From Thiomargarita sp. (lineage in GTDB: Bacteria; Pseudomonadota; Gammaproteobacteria; Beggiatoales; Beggiatoaceae): a stretch of 7,105 nt of DNA. This document shows, in pieces, positions 6,733 through 7,105 of this stretch; positions within the stretch are counted from its first letter, which is position 1; the number at the start of each line of letters is the position of its first letter. The notes beneath the pieces were generated by a model, which was not told the origin of the DNA, made no database searches, and saw only the letters and a list, made by a program, of their open reading frames with translations. Made by a program: the position numbers and the translations under genes. The stretch covers positions 1 through 7,105 of the forward strand of contig JAUXCJ010000052.1 of assembly GCA_030618965.1 (NCBI GenBank), written 5' to 3'.

Positions 6733-7104
6733 TTATTTTCCAACCGACTTTTTAACTTCTTTAATGTAAGCTGTTAATTCAGGATCAATATTATTGTTGA
6801 TTCTGATATGCCTTGCCAAATCTCCGCGTCGATCACTAACGCGAGTCTTAAATAAGTCTAAACGCTGTAAGGTGAGTTTACCATCTAGCAATCTATTGAG
6901 ACGTTCCCATCGCTGTTTAGTTGGTTCGGTGTTATTCTCTGCAAACGCTTCTATTTTCTGTATATAATCTATAAACTTTTCATTTATATCATAATTGATC
7001 TTATTGGATAGGTGATTTTTTACTTCTTTTTTAAGTTTTTCACCTGTCTGTTTTAAAGCAAAACCAGTTGGAAAAGTCTCTCCATTCTTATGTGCAAGAA
7101 TCAT
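6733..7104 (-). CDS. Unrecognised protein, last 123 residues (start uncertain, possibly outside window)
   Basis: The frame is open to the window edge. The ATG at 7104 is the last possible codon in the window, so it may be the true start of a small protein or an internal Met of a longer one. The visible part is highly charged and Lys/Asn-rich, mostly predicted helix, without Cys, membrane or signal features. It contains TEPTKQRWERLNRLLDG near residues 60-76 and VSDRRGDLARHIRI near 89-102, which may form a helical bundle. I do not recognise the family. It ends 3 nt before the 745-residue gene and its last codons carry that gene's GGAA ribosome site, so the two are cotranscribed and translationally linked. 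Confidence 0.7.
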   Translation of the reverse strand: MILAHKNGETFPTGFALKQTGEKLKKEVKNHLSNKINYDINEKFIDYIQKIEAFAENNTEPTKQRWERLNRLLDGKLTLQRLDLFKTRVSDRRGDLARHIRINNNIDPELTAYIKEVKKSVGK

Positions 7105-7105
7105 A

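Overview
The window looks like part of a chromosomal defence-type island from an AT-rich Gram-negative bacterium. The low GC, strong GGAG/GGAA ribosome sites, tightly packed genes, a RelE-type toxin-antitoxin pair and a short dispersed-type palindrome inside a gene would suit a filamentous sulfur-oxidising gammaproteobacterium or a similar repeat-rich genome. That placement is a low-confidence guess; nothing here fixes the taxonomy.

Layout. Four blocks run on the minus strand, read right to left. First is the end of a small unrecognised protein (7104-6733). Then comes a 745-residue protein (6729-4492) with a possible DndE-like N-terminus and a beta-rich C-terminus. Next is a 434-codon gene (4490-3186) split into two in-frame halves by a single TAA at 3983-3981. 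Last is the N-terminal 818 codons of a very large DEAD/DEAH-type helicase (2454 to beyond position 1). Gaps between the first three are 3 nt and 1 nt, so they are very probably one transcript. Between the split gene and the helicase sits a plus-strand module of about 730 bp: a Phd/YefM-like antitoxin (2563-2925) and a RelE/ParE-superfamily toxin (2929-3189). The toxin stop codon shares bases with the stop codon of the split gene. No stretch over 300 bases lacks a gene.

How the parts may work together. The helicase has Walker A, a DELH Walker B, TTTAS, several Cys pairs and an FSDSRNDAAK motif. These mark it as a relative of the large DUF1998-type helicases of anti-phage loci (DruE of Druantia, DpdJ and similar). 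Two large uncharacterised proteins encoded just upstream of such a helicase on the same strand suggest a multi-gene DNA-targeting defence system. The toxin-antitoxin pair lies between the upstream genes and the helicase, which therefore probably needs its own promoter in the 2455-2562 interval. The in-frame TAA probably inactivates the winged-helix-type component, so this copy may be decaying. A sequencing error or stop-codon readthrough is also possible.
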